Shown here: one piece after another, positions 15,638 through 23,535 of the stretch
Layout: each line of letters begins with the position of its first letter
How positions within the stretch are numbered: the first letter of the stretch is position 1
Assembly: GCA_934154515.1 (NCBI GenBank)
Contig: CAKPGD010000007.1
Location: 1 to 36,365 of the forward strand
Direction of reading: 5' to 3'
Length of the DNA stretch: 36,365 nt
Source of the DNA: an uncultured Clostridia bacterium
GTDB taxonomy: Bacteria > Bacillota > Clostridia > TANB77 > CAG-508
The notes under the pieces: model-generated
Seen by the model: only the letters and a program-made list of their open reading frames with translations
The model's database searches: none
What the model was told of the DNA's origin: nothing
Translations under genes and position numbers: made by a program

Positions 15638-16012
15638 AAAAATACCTCCTAGAATAATTTTTTATTAGTATATCAAATAATAAAAGAAAATACTAGTAAA
15701 AGTTTTAATTTAGCATGTTTTTTATTTTATAAAAACTTATTGACTTAACAAAAAGTTAATAGTAAAATAAGTACAAGTTTAGTAATGACTTAGAAACATA
15801 AAGCACATTGAAAATTGAATAAAAAAGTAATGAAACATCCTAAAAAAACTTGCTAATAGACGCCTTTAAATAAAAAAATATAAAAAAACAAATAAATTTA
15901 TGTAAAATAGTAAATAATAAAAATAAACAAAAACATTAAAATAAAAAATAAGTAATGTTAATTTTATAAAAGAAATTAATATAGAAAAATAACGAAGGAG
16001 GAAAAAGAAAAA
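15638..16012 (+). promoter_or_regulatory. Long leader of the pilin-like gene with SigmaA promoter
   Basis: TTGACT (15740-15745), 17-base spacer and TAAAAT (15763-15768) give a promoter about 240 bases before the pilin start. The leader is almost free of G/C except around 15808-15865. There it contains GCACATTGAAAATTGAATA, which resembles the boxA-like sequences found near rRNA genes in Firmicutes, and a short AGACGCC stretch. No known riboswitch core is recognised. GAAGGAGG (15993-16000) is the ribosome site. Confidence 0.55.
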
Positions 16013-17011
16013 ATGAAAGAAAAAAACAAGAAAAAACTTAAAGAAGAGTTAAAAAACAAAAGCTTAAAAGAAAGAGGAATAACACTAATAGCATTAGTAA
16101 TAACAATTGTTGTGTTAATAATTTTAGCAGGGGTAGCAATAAACTTAACACTAAGCCAAAATGGAATATTTAATAAGGCAACACAAGCAAGAGATGAATA
16201 TCAACAAGCAGAAATAAATGAACAAGTAGCATTAAATGAAGTAACACAATTTATAGAAGAAACTACTGGAAATGGTGGAAGTGGAACACCAGAAACACCA
16301 GAAACACCAGAAATAACAGAAAAGCCAGTAAGTGATTTAAAAGCAGGAGAGTATATAAAATACAATACAGGAGTAACAAGTGTAGGAGAAAATGGAGTAG
16401 TAACATGTAGAGTATTGTATGATGCAACATCAGAATATGGAGTGCAAATAATATCAGATAAAAAAGTAGCAGATGTAACATTAGGAGGAAGTGACTGGAC
16501 TACTGGTAGAAAATCTTATAACGATGCAATAACAACATTAAATACAGAAACAGAAAAATACTTAAATACAAGATATGCAACAGATGTAAGATGTGTAGGA
16601 AGTGCACCAACAAATCAAAACGGAAAATTTGTAGATAAAAATTCAGAAAATGCAGGACCAGCTACTTTACAGTTTACAACGTCAGCTACAGGAGCAAAAA
16701 ACATGAAGGCAGCAGATAAAAACTACAAAACAGATACAACACGATTAGAAAAATTAAATGCAATGACAACAGGAGAAGAGTATTGGTTAGCATCTCGAAA
16801 TGTGGATTCGACATCTGCTGAATGCTACTTCGAAGTGCGTCATGTGTATGACAACGGCTACTTAAGTGCTAAGGCCTTGTGTTACGTACATAGCTATGGA
16901 AGCACTAAAGGATATTTAATTACAAAAGGCCTTCGTCCTTGTTTTTCTCTAAAATCTGATATCAAGATAACAGGAGGAAATGGAACAAGCGAATCACCAT
17001 ATACAATGTAA
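16013..17011 (+). CDS. Pilin-like secreted protein with variable lectin-like C-terminal domain
   Basis: A 332-residue surface protein. Basic leader (1-21), then a prepilin-type signal with cleavage expected after Gly22 (RG/ITLIALVITIVVLIILAG, 21-40; the usual Glu5 is Ala) and an amphipathic helix (50-82). After it come a TPE repeat linker (92-100) and a beta-rich domain ending in a segment that begins YWLASR (257-262), continues through FEVRHV and YGS, closes with GLRPCFSL (306-313) and ends with an SPYTM tail. The YWLASR...LRP frame matches DUF6273/C-type-lectin-like domains. Bases 16801-16900 are 45% G+C by hand count, against 34% in the previous 100. This block has many C-ending codons (TGC TAC TTC, GAC AAC GGC TAC, GCC, AGC) that are rare elsewhere in the gene. 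Likely an adhesin processed by the prepilin peptidase at 20321. Confidence 0.75.
   Translation: MKEKNKKKLKEELKNKSLKERGITLIALVITIVVLIILAGVAINLTLSQNGIFNKATQARDEYQQAEINEQVALNEVTQFIEETTGNGGSGTPETPETPEITEKPVSDLKAGEYIKYNTGVTSVGENGVVTCRVLYDATSEYGVQIISDKKVADVTLGGSDWTTGRKSYNDAITTLNTETEKYLNTRYATDVRCVGSAPTNQNGKFVDKNSENAGPATLQFTTSATGAKNMKAADKNYKTDTTRLEKLNAMTTGEEYWLASRNVDSTSAECYFEVRHVYDNGYLSAKALCYVHSYGSTKGYLITKGLRPCFSLKSDIKITGGNGTSESPYTM
16286..16314 (+). repeat. 9-bp tandem repeat in the pilin linker
   Basis: Three copies of ACACCAGAA encode Thr-Pro-Glu units in the linker between the pilin stalk and the C-terminal domain. A site where copy number could change by slippage without a frame change. Confidence 0.75.
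16783..16955 (+). other. Candidate variable region (diversity-generating-retroelement-like) in the pilin gene
   Basis: The block lies between conserved YWLASR and RPCFSL codons. It has sharply different base composition and a run of varied NNC codons, as would result from adenine mutagenesis of AAC codons in a template repeat. No template repeat or reverse transcriptase is in this window, so the source would have to be elsewhere. Recombination among paralogues or transfer are alternatives. Confidence 0.5.
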
Positions 17012-17118
17012 AAACAAGTAAACATAACACGGCATTACTTTTTTTCTATAAACTTTATATAAAATCATTGCAATTTAAAAAGTTTAATGGTATAACTAAA
17101 TAAGTTATAAAAAATAAT

Positions 17119-17178
17119 AATAGATTAAAAAAAAACCGCATTTTTCGGTGGAGATTTTTTAATCTATTTTTTTATTTT
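17119..17178 (+). terminator. Terminator before pyrG
   Basis: ATAGATTAAAAAA (17120-17132) pairs perfectly with TTTTTTAATCTAT (17155-17167); an inner ACCG/CGGT stem and a long T-run follow. Confidence 0.85.
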
Positions 17179-17249
17179 TTAAATACAAAAATAAGAGAAA
17201 AAATTAATATAATCAATTTTATGCTCGCAAAGAAAGGAATGGTAGAAGT

Positions 17250-18848
17250 ATGGGAACAAAGTACATTTTTGTAACAGGAGGAGTAGTGTCTGGTTTAGGG
17301 AAAGGAATAACAGCGGCCTCATTAGGAAGATTATTAAAAAATAGAGGATATAAGGTGGTAAATCAAAAATTTGATCCATATATAAATGTAGACCCAGGAA
17401 CAATGAGTCCATATGAACATGGAGAAGTTTTTGTAACAGATGATGGTGCAGAAACAGATTTAGATTTAGGACATTATGAGAGATTTACAGACGAAAATTT
17501 AACAAGAAATTCAAGTATAACTATGGGAAAAATTTATCAAGAAGTATTAGAAAGAGAAAGAAGAGGAGATTATTTAGGAAAAACAGTTCAAGTAATTCCG
17601 CATGTTACAGGAGCAATAAAAGAAAAAATATATGCATTTAAAAATACAGATGTGGATATAGTAATAACAGAATTAGGTGGAACAGTTGGAGACATAGAAG
17701 GACTTTCTTTAATAGAAGCAATTCGTCAAGTGGGAATAGAAAATAAGCCAGAAGATGTGCTTTATATACACGTAACACTTTTGCCATATATACATGGTTC
17801 TAACGAATTAAAATCAAAACCAACACAACATTCAGTAAAAGAACTTCAATCGTTGGGTGTAAAGCCAGATATTTTAGTATGTCGTTCAGAAACTGAAATA
17901 CCAGATAATTTAAGAGATAAGATGGCTTTATTTTGCAATGTTAGAAAAGAAAACATCATCGCAAATAGAACAGCTTCTTGTTTGTACGAAGTTCCATTAA
18001 TGCTTGAAGAAGAAGGGTTAGCAAAGGTTGCTTGTGAGCATTTAAGATTAGATAATATAGAACCTAAAAATAAAGAATGGGAAAAATTAATAGAAAAAAT
18101 TAATAATACATCAGATAAGGAAGTAAATGTTGCAATAGTAGGAAAATATGTAAGATTAGAGGATTCATACCTTTCAGTTGCAGAAAGTCTAAGACATGCA
18201 GGCTTTGAAAATGGAGTGAAGATAAAAATTAAATATATAGATTCAGAAGATGTAACAGAAGAAAATGTTAAAGAAAAATTAAAAGATATTAAAGCAGTAG
18301 TAGTACCAGGAGGATTTGGAAGTAGAGGTATAGAAGGAAAAATAACTACAATAAAATATGTAAGAGAAAACAAAATACCATTTTTAGGAATATGTTTAGG
18401 AATGCAAATGGCAGTAGTTGAATTTGCAAGAGATGTTCTAAAATTAGAAGATGTAAACTCAGAAGAATTTGATTCAATGTGTAAAAATCCAGTAATACAC
18501 ATTATGTATGACCAAAAAGGAGTACAAAGAAAAGGTGGAACAATGAGACTTGGAAGTTATCCATGCACAATAAAAAAAGGAAGCTTTGCAGAAAAAATAT
18601 ATAAACAAGAAAATATAAGCGAAAGACATAGACATCGTTTTGAATATAACAATGATTACAAAGAACAAATGGAAGAAGCGGGACTAATTGCATCTGGAAC
18701 ATCACCAGACGGAAGCTTAGTTGAAATTGTTGAACTAAAAAATCATCCATTTTTTATAGCATCACAATTTCATCCAGAATTTAAATCAAGACCAGACAAA
18801 CCAGCACCATTATTTGTTGAATTAATAAAAGCTGCAAAAAATAAATAG
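17250..18848 (+). CDS. pyrG: CTP synthase
   Basis: Makes CTP from UTP, ATP and glutamine. The 532-residue protein is full length. The N-terminal synthetase domain has FVTGGVVSGLGKG (7-19, P-loop), the VNQKFDPYINVDPGTMSPYE substrate block (37-56) and GTVGDIE (144-150). The C-terminal class I glutaminase has PGGFGSRG (353-360), the nucleophile elbow LGICLGM with Cys382, and QFHPEF with His508 and Glu510. ATG 17250 follows AAAGGAATGG. In many Gram-positives pyrG is controlled by G-addition at a GGGC start site; I do not see that sequence here. It is a single gene between two hairpins. Confidence 0.97.
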   Translation: MGTKYIFVTGGVVSGLGKGITAASLGRLLKNRGYKVVNQKFDPYINVDPGTMSPYEHGEVFVTDDGAETDLDLGHYERFTDENLTRNSSITMGKIYQEVLERERRGDYLGKTVQVIPHVTGAIKEKIYAFKNTDVDIVITELGGTVGDIEGLSLIEAIRQVGIENKPEDVLYIHVTLLPYIHGSNELKSKPTQHSVKELQSLGVKPDILVCRSETEIPDNLRDKMALFCNVRKENIIANRTASCLYEVPLMLEEEGLAKVACEHLRLDNIEPKNKEWEKLIEKINNTSDKEVNVAIVGKYVRLEDSYLSVAESLRHAGFENGVKIKIKYIDSEDVTEENVKEKLKDIKAVVVPGGFGSRGIEGKITTIKYVRENKIPFLGICLGMQMAVVEFARDVLKLEDVNSEEFDSMCKNPVIHIMYDQKGVQRKGGTMRLGSYPCTIKKGSFAEKIYKQENISERHRHRFEYNNDYKEQMEEAGLIASGTSPDGSLVEIVELKNHPFFIASQFHPEFKSRPDKPAPLFVELIKAAKNK

Positions 18849-18859
18849 AAAATTTGTAT

Positions 18860-18904
18860 AAAAGCACCAATTTTGGAGAAACTAACTTCAAAAGAGGTGT
18901 TTTT
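18860..18904 (+). terminator. Terminator-like hairpin carrying the sleB Shine-Dalgarno
   Basis: AAAAGCACC (18860-18868) pairs with GGTGTTTTT (18896-18904, one G-U), and TTTTGGAG (18871-18878) with CTTCAAAA (18886-18893, one G-U), around a 7-base loop. The GAGGTG used by sleB is in the 3' arm, and ATG 18905 follows the U-tract directly. Confidence 0.75.
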
Positions 18905-19594
18905 ATGATTATAAAATTAAAGAAAAATATAAGGCCAATAGTAATAATTTCAATATTATTTATAATATTTCTAAGCTATAACATTTTTATAAGAAGCCAA
19001 CAAATAGAAGCGCTATCTAAGTATGGTTCAAGAGGCAGTGAAGTAACTCAAATACAAACTAAACTAAAAAGATGGGGATATTATAAAGGAAATGTTGATG
19101 GAATATATGGAAGTCAAACGTTAGAAGCAGTAAAATATTTTCAAAGAAAAAATGGATTAACAGTAGATGGAATTGCAGGAACGAAGACACTTAGAGCAAT
19201 GGGAATTTATACGTCGTCAACTAGCTCTAGCTCATCTTCTAATTCTAGTAATGTAAATTTACTTGCAAGATTAGTATATGGAGAAGCAAGAGGAGAACCA
19301 TATACAGGGCAGGTAGCAGTAGCAGCGGTAGTATTAAATAGAGTAAAAAGTTCAAGCTTTCCAAATACAATATCTAGTGTAATTTATCAATCTGGGGCGT
19401 TTGATGTTGTAAAAGATGGTCAAATAAATTTAACACCCAATAGCACAGCAATAAAAGCAGCACAAGATGCACTAAATGGTTGGGATCCATCATATGGAGC
19501 AATATATTATTTTAATCCAAATACAGCAACTAATAAATGGATATGGTCAAGACCTGTAACTGTAACAATTGGAAATCATAGATTTTGCAAATAG
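18905..19594 (+). CDS. sleB: Spore cortex-lytic enzyme SleB-like hydrolase
   Basis: A muramic-delta-lactam-specific lytic transglycosylase that degrades spore cortex during germination. The 229 residues show a basic N-terminus with an export helix (about 10-30), a PG_binding_1 domain (35-102, SEVTQIQTKLKRWGYYKGNV and GIAGTKTLRAM), a Ser-rich linker (104-115), and the SleB/Hydrolase_2 domain (117-229) with catalytic Glu127 in LVYGEARGE and VVLNRVKSSSFP, GAIYYFNP and the C-terminal IGNHRFCK. Length and order match SleB. Start ATG 18905 is taken because the in-frame TTG at 18854 has no ribosome site. The usual partner ypeB is not in this window. Confidence 0.93.
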   Translation: MIIKLKKNIRPIVIISILFIIFLSYNIFIRSQQIEALSKYGSRGSEVTQIQTKLKRWGYYKGNVDGIYGSQTLEAVKYFQRKNGLTVDGIAGTKTLRAMGIYTSSTSSSSSSNSSNVNLLARLVYGEARGEPYTGQVAVAAVVLNRVKSSSFPNTISSVIYQSGAFDVVKDGQINLTPNSTAIKAAQDALNGWDPSYGAIYYFNPNTATNKWIWSRPVTVTIGNHRFCK

Positions 19595-19649
19595 TGTCAT
19601 CTAATGATGCAATAGCAGGGACTCTAAAAAAGACTTCAAAAAATTAAGA

Positions 19650-19695
19650 AAAAAGAAACTTGTCAGCATTATAAGTTGTCAAGTTTCTTTTTTTA
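19650..19695 (+). terminator. Terminator after sleB
   Basis: AAAAGAAACTTG (19651-19662) pairs perfectly with CAAGTTTCTTTT (19680-19691), followed by more T. Confidence 0.85.
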
Positions 19696-19741
19696 TAATC
19701 TTTTTTATAAACATAAAATTTTTATTCGTTCTTCTTTTTTC

Positions 19742-19770
19742 TTGACAAATAGCATATGTATTGATAATAT
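19742..19770 (+). promoter_or_regulatory. SigmaA promoter of the yqeG operon
   Basis: TTGACA (19742-19747), 17-base spacer, TAATAT (19765-19770). Confidence 0.85.
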
Positions 19771-19809
19771 AAAAGTGTAAAAAAATAATAAAAAAGGAAT
19801 GAAACAAAA

Positions 19810-20319
19810 GTGAAATTATATCCAAAAGCATACTTAAACAACGTAAGAGAAATAACAATAGAATTTTTAAACAAAAATAATATAAAAGCGCTAATATTAG
19901 ATGTAGATAATACACTAATAGATTTTTATAAAAATATGCCAGAAGGAACAGTACAATGGTGTGAAAATTTAAAAGAACAAGGAATAAAATTCTATATAGT
20001 ATCGAATACAAATAAAAAAGAAAAGGCAGAAATGGTAGCAAAAAAATTACAAATTCCATATATCTATTTTGCAAAAAAACCATTTAAAAGTGGACTAAAA
20101 AAAGCAATAAAAAACTTAGAAGAAAAAAATGAAAATATTGCAACAGTAGGAGACCAAATATTTACAGATGTGCTGGGAGCAAATAGGTTAAATATGTTTC
20201 CAATACTTGTAAAACCAATAGAAGAAAAAGATTTATTAGTAACAAAAATAAAAAGACCAATTGAAAATTATATAATAAAAAAATATTTAACAAATGAAAG
20301 TAAAAAAGAGGTAAAGTAA
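19810..20319 (+). CDS. yqeG: YqeG family HAD-superfamily (IIIA) phosphatase
   Basis: A 169-residue cytoplasmic HAD phosphatase. The catalytic motif I is ALILDVDNTLIDF (about 31-43; Asp35 nucleophile and Asp37), motif II is FYIVSNTNKKEKA with Ser/Asn, and motif III/IV is KKPFKSGLKKAI followed by VGDQIFTDVLGANRL. This order and length are those of YqeG, conserved in Firmicutes and usually found near yqeH/aroE; those genes are absent here. The start is GTG 19810, 12 bases after AAGGAATG. Its stop is one base before the prepilin peptidase start, so the two are co-transcribed. The substrate is unknown; plant and cyanobacterial relatives act on phosphatidylglycerophosphate. Confidence 0.88.
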   Translation: MKLYPKAYLNNVREITIEFLNKNNIKALILDVDNTLIDFYKNMPEGTVQWCENLKEQGIKFYIVSNTNKKEKAEMVAKKLQIPYIYFAKKPFKSGLKKAIKNLEEKNENIATVGDQIFTDVLGANRLNMFPILVKPIEEKDLLVTKIKRPIENYIIKKYLTNESKKEVK

Positions 20320-20320
20320 G

Positions 20321-21073
20321 ATGTATATAAATGATATAAATATAATGTACTATGTATTAGTAGGAATAATAGGGTTAGCAGTTGGACAATTTGTAGATTG
20401 GTGCAACCAAAGACTTCCAGACTATAAAAAAGTATTCTCAAAAGAATTCTTTACAATATATATAAAAAATATGAAACCAAAATTTGTATTAATGTTTACA
20501 ACAGCTATAATATATATAGCACTTTTATATTTTATAGGTTGGCAAGAAAGCATACTTTCAAGGCTAGATTTAATAAAATATATGATATTAACACCAATGA
20601 TATTATCTGCATTTATAATAGATTATAAAATGCAAATAATACCTAATAGACTAAATTTAACAATATTTGAAGTAGGCTTAATATTTACATTCATACAAGG
20701 AATATATAATCCAGACTTAGCAATTAATTTTATATTAGGTGGAATTTTAGGAGCAGGAATATTCTTGTTAATAACTTGTATAGGAGGGCTAATTGCAGGA
20801 AAAGAGGCAATGGGATTTGGAGATGTAAAATTCATGGGAGCCTTAGGTTTATTCTTTGGTTGGATGAATATTATAGCAATATCATTAATAGCATTTCTAT
20901 TAGCTGCAATAATAAGCATAATATTAATAGTAAGCAAGAAAAAATCAACAGACGAGTATATACCATTTGGTCCATTTATAGTAATGGCAACACTTATAGT
21001 AATGGTAGTACCTTTTGAAACATTATTATTTGTACTGTTTAAAATTTTTACTCTAGGAATGTATCAAAGATAA
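20321..21073 (+). CDS. Type IV prepilin peptidase (A24 family)
   Basis: A 250-residue polytopic membrane aspartyl protease that removes the leader from prepilins. Catalytic Asp101 lies in AFIIDYKMQIIPNRLN and Asp168 in the G-x-G-D motif AMGFGDVKFMGALG. About eight hydrophobic segments are seen. The short cytoplasmic N-terminal part has GQFVDWCNQRLPDYKK, the usual NvxxyRlP segment in diverged form, but lacks the CxxC pairs of bifunctional PilD methyltransferases, so it may only cleave. GAGGTAAAG precedes ATG 20321. Its visible candidate substrate is the pilin-like protein at 16013; no other pilus genes are in the window. Confidence 0.9.
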   Translation: MYINDINIMYYVLVGIIGLAVGQFVDWCNQRLPDYKKVFSKEFFTIYIKNMKPKFVLMFTTAIIYIALLYFIGWQESILSRLDLIKYMILTPMILSAFIIDYKMQIIPNRLNLTIFEVGLIFTFIQGIYNPDLAINFILGGILGAGIFLLITCIGGLIAGKEAMGFGDVKFMGALGLFFGWMNIIAISLIAFLLAAIISIILIVSKKKSTDEYIPFGPFIVMATLIVMVVPFETLLFVLFKIFTLGMYQR

Positions 21074-21103
21074 ATGAAAATAGATTAGAAAGTGGGAGTT
21101 TCT

Positions 21104-22174
21104 ATGAATAGTAAAATTAAATGGGTAAGAGAAAAAATGAAAATGCTTGATATGGAAGGAATGATAGTAACCAACCCTGTAAATATTAGGTATTTAACAA
21201 ACATAGTAGCAGAAGGAATATTATTACTTACAAGAAAAGAAAATATATATTTAACAGATGCTAGATATATAGAAGAAGTAGAAAATGTTCTAACTATAGA
21301 TGATGAAATAATAGTACATGAATTTAAAGATTATTCAATAGATGAATATGAAAATTTCTTCTTATTTTGTGAAAACGTAGGATTTGAAGAAAACTTTGTA
21401 ACATATGCACAATATAAAGAATATATGCACAAGTTTAAAATAAATAATATTCAAGAAACAGAGCATCTATTTGAAAAACAACGTATGATAAAAGATGAAG
21501 AAGAAATAGTAAATTTAAGAAAAGCTTGTCAAATAACAGATAATTGTTTTGAATATCTAATAAATTATATAAAAGTAGGAATGACAGAAAAAGAAATAGC
21601 ATTAGAAATAGAAAAATACTTTAAGCTAAATGGAGCAGACGAAATATCGTTTGAGCCAATAGTAGCATCTGGAAAAAATTCATCAAAACCACATGCAGTT
21701 CCAACAGATAAAAAAATAGATTTAGGAGATGTACTAACAATAGACTTCGGATGCAAGTATAAAGGATATTGTTCAGATATGACAAGAACAGTATTTGTAG
21801 GATATGTTCCAGAAGAAGCAAAGAATATATATAATCTAGTATTAAAAAATCAATTACAAACAGCAAAAGAGTACAAAGATGGAGCTCAAATAAAAGTATT
21901 ATCAAAAATGGTAGAAAATGATTTTAAATTAAATGGATATGACTTAGTACATGCACTAGGACATGGAGTGGGATTAGATATCCACGAAATGCCAGTAATT
22001 AGTAGAAGAAATGAAGAAAAATTAAAAGAAAAAATGGTAGTAACAAATGAACCAGGAATATATTTGCCAGGAAAATTTGGAGTAAGGATAGAAGATACAG
22101 TATTAGTGGGAAAAGAAGGTTCAGAAAATTTAACAAAATCAAGTAGAGAATATATTATTGTAGATAAACAGTAA
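21104..22174 (+). CDS. M24B family Xaa-Pro aminopeptidase
   Basis: A cytoplasmic dimetal peptidase that removes N-terminal residues before proline. The 356-residue protein has a creatinase-type N-terminal domain (1-125) and the pita-bread catalytic domain. All five metal ligands are visible: Asp in TIDFGCKYKGYCSDMTRT (two Asp), His in HALGHGVGLDIHE, Glu in VTNEPGIYLPG and Glu in VRIEDTVLV. ATG 21104 is preferred to GTG 21092, since GTGGGAG (21092-21098) then acts as ribosome site. It lies directly before efp, the order known from Bacillus (yqhT-efp), although efp has its own promoter here. Confidence 0.93.
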   Translation: MNSKIKWVREKMKMLDMEGMIVTNPVNIRYLTNIVAEGILLLTRKENIYLTDARYIEEVENVLTIDDEIIVHEFKDYSIDEYENFFLFCENVGFEENFVTYAQYKEYMHKFKINNIQETEHLFEKQRMIKDEEEIVNLRKACQITDNCFEYLINYIKVGMTEKEIALEIEKYFKLNGADEISFEPIVASGKNSSKPHAVPTDKKIDLGDVLTIDFGCKYKGYCSDMTRTVFVGYVPEEAKNIYNLVLKNQLQTAKEYKDGAQIKVLSKMVENDFKLNGYDLVHALGHGVGLDIHEMPVISRRNEEKLKEKMVVTNEPGIYLPGKFGVRIEDTVLVGKEGSENLTKSSREYIIVDKQ

Positions 22175-22181
22175 AAAATAC

Positions 22182-22210
22182 TTGATTTTGATGGTAAATT
22201 ATGTTATTAT
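22182..22210 (+). promoter_or_regulatory. SigmaA promoter of efp
   Basis: TTGATT (22182-22187), 17-base spacer, TATTAT (22205-22210). Confidence 0.75.
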
Positions 22211-22257
22211 AAATAAAGTTGAAGAAAGAAAATAAAAATTTGAAAGGAGATATACAC

Positions 22258-22824
22258 ATGGCAGAAGTATATATGGCAGGAGATTTTAGAAACGGAACAA
22301 CATTTGAAATGGACGGAAACGTATTTAAAGTAGTTGAATTCCAACACGTAAAACCAGGAAAGGGATCAGCTTTTGTTAGAACAAAATTAAGAAATGTAAT
22401 ATCAGGAGCAGTTATTGAAAAAACATTTAACCCATCAGAAAAATATCCAGGAGCAGAAATAGAAAAGAAAGAAATGCAATATTTATATGAAGATGGTGGA
22501 TTATATTATTTTATGGATAACGAAACATACGAGCAAATGCCTTTAAATAAAGAACAATTAGGAGATAGCTTAAAATATATAAAAGAAAATATGAACGTAA
22601 AAATACTTTCTTATAAAGGAAATGTATTTTCAGTAGAACCACCAATGTTTGTAGAATTAGAAGTTACATATACAGAACCAGGATTCAGTGGAAACACAAC
22701 AACAACATCTGGAAAACCAGCTACATTAGAAAATGGATATGAAGTATCAGTTCCATTATTCATTAATATAGGAGATGTTATTAGAATAGATACAAGAACT
22801 GGTGAATATATGGAAAGAGTATAG
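22258..22824 (+). CDS. efp: Translation elongation factor P
   Basis: Rescues ribosomes stalled at polyproline stretches. The 188-residue product has the three beta-barrel domains of EF-P: the KOW-like domain I with VVEFQHVKPGKGSAFVRTKL (Lys at the loop tip, in PGKGSAF, where Bacillus carries a 5-aminopentanol modification), domain II (70-125) and domain III ending in SVPLFINIGDVIRIDTRTGE, the family signature. AAAGGAG (22243-22249) places the start at ATG 22258; the upstream TTG at 22219 is out of context. No EpmA/EpmB genes are nearby. Confidence 0.97.
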   Translation: MAEVYMAGDFRNGTTFEMDGNVFKVVEFQHVKPGKGSAFVRTKLRNVISGAVIEKTFNPSEKYPGAEIEKKEMQYLYEDGGLYYFMDNETYEQMPLNKEQLGDSLKYIKENMNVKILSYKGNVFSVEPPMFVELEVTYTEPGFSGNTTTTSGKPATLENGYEVSVPLFINIGDVIRIDTRTGEYMERV

Positions 22825-22829
22825 TAATA

Positions 22830-22881
22830 AAAAGAAGTCGAAATTTATTTGCAAAAAACATAATTTTTGACTTCGTTTTTA
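22830..22881 (+). terminator. Terminator after efp
   Basis: AAAGAAGTC (22831-22839) and GACTTC (22869-22874), with an inner A/T stem, then GTTTTT. Confidence 0.7.
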
Positions 22882-22935
22882 TATGTATAGAAAATAAAAA
22901 TAAGTAAATAATAAAAAAGAAAGAAGAGGTTAAAA

Positions 22936-23475
22936 ATGTCAAAATTAAGCGATGAATATAAAAGAATATTATCTGAAATTGAACAAATAATTTCAAATGA
23001 AGAAGAAAGAGAAATAGTTAAGCAAAAAGTTATGGAATTAACAAATATTTATGCTGATTATATGAATTCAGTAGCAGAAAAAACAGATAAAAAAGTAATC
23101 GAGTTAGAAGCAAAAAATAATGCTATAAATGATAGATTAAAAGAAGTAGAAGAAGCAATAAAAGAAATAGAAAGAGATATATACGAAGTAGAAGAAGATG
23201 GATGCGACTGTGAAGAATGTGGAGAAGAAGATTTTGACTTTGAAATAGTATGTCCATATTGTGATAGTACATTTGTAGCAAATCTAAATTTAATAAACGA
23301 AGACAATGCAGAAATTAGATGTCCAGAATGTAATAACTTAATTGAACTTGACTGGAGTGATGAAGAAGATGAAGACTGTTGTTCAGGACATTGTCATAGT
23401 TGTCATGGATGTGGTGAAGATTCTGAAGAAGAAAATGAAAATGAAAAAACAGAAAATGAAGACGATGATATGTAA
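22936..23475 (+). CDS. Coiled-coil protein with zinc-ribbon and Cys/His-rich tail (CD1247-like)
   Basis: A 179-residue acidic cytoplasmic protein of unknown function. Residues 1-85 are a helical coiled coil (IERDIYEVEEDG marks its end). Then CDCEECGEEDFDFE and a zinc ribbon, IVCPYCDSTFVANLNL ... IRCPECNNLIELDW (about 105-142, two CPxC knuckles), are followed by a Cys/His cluster CCSGHCHSCHGCG (about 148-160) and a Glu/Asp tail. It resembles the clostridial family with a CD1247-type N-terminal domain and a zinc ribbon. AGAAGAGG precedes ATG 22936. It may hold two or more metal ions; the Cys/His cluster looks like a separate metal site. Confidence 0.65.
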   Translation: MSKLSDEYKRILSEIEQIISNEEEREIVKQKVMELTNIYADYMNSVAEKTDKKVIELEAKNNAINDRLKEVEEAIKEIERDIYEVEEDGCDCEECGEEDFDFEIVCPYCDSTFVANLNLINEDNAEIRCPECNNLIELDWSDEEDEDCCSGHCHSCHGCGEDSEEENENEKTENEDDDM

Positions 23476-23522
23476 AAAGATAAGAAGGTATGATATGATC
23501 TAATACCTTCTTATCTTTTTTA
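23476..23522 (+). terminator. Terminator after the zinc-ribbon gene
   Basis: AAAAGATAAGAAGGTAT pairs perfectly with ATACCTTCTTATCTTTT around an 11-base loop, followed by more T. It also faces the 3' end of the convergent ssrA. Confidence 0.9.
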
Positions 23523-23535
23523 TAATTATTTTTTA

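Noticed and set aside
15769..15990. Cyclic-di-GMP or other riboswitch in the pilin leader
   Set aside because: I looked for the known cores (for example GCACAGGGCAAACC of class I) and found none; the leader has too few G/C bases for a recognised aptamer.
16286..16314. Short regular repeats as a CRISPR array
   Set aside because: The 9-bp units are contiguous, without spacers, and encode a Thr-Pro-Glu linker in frame.
17846..18502. Minus-strand open frame of 218 codons
   Set aside because: Complement of pyrG; Ser/Phe-rich, no start signal, and pyrG is complete on the other strand.
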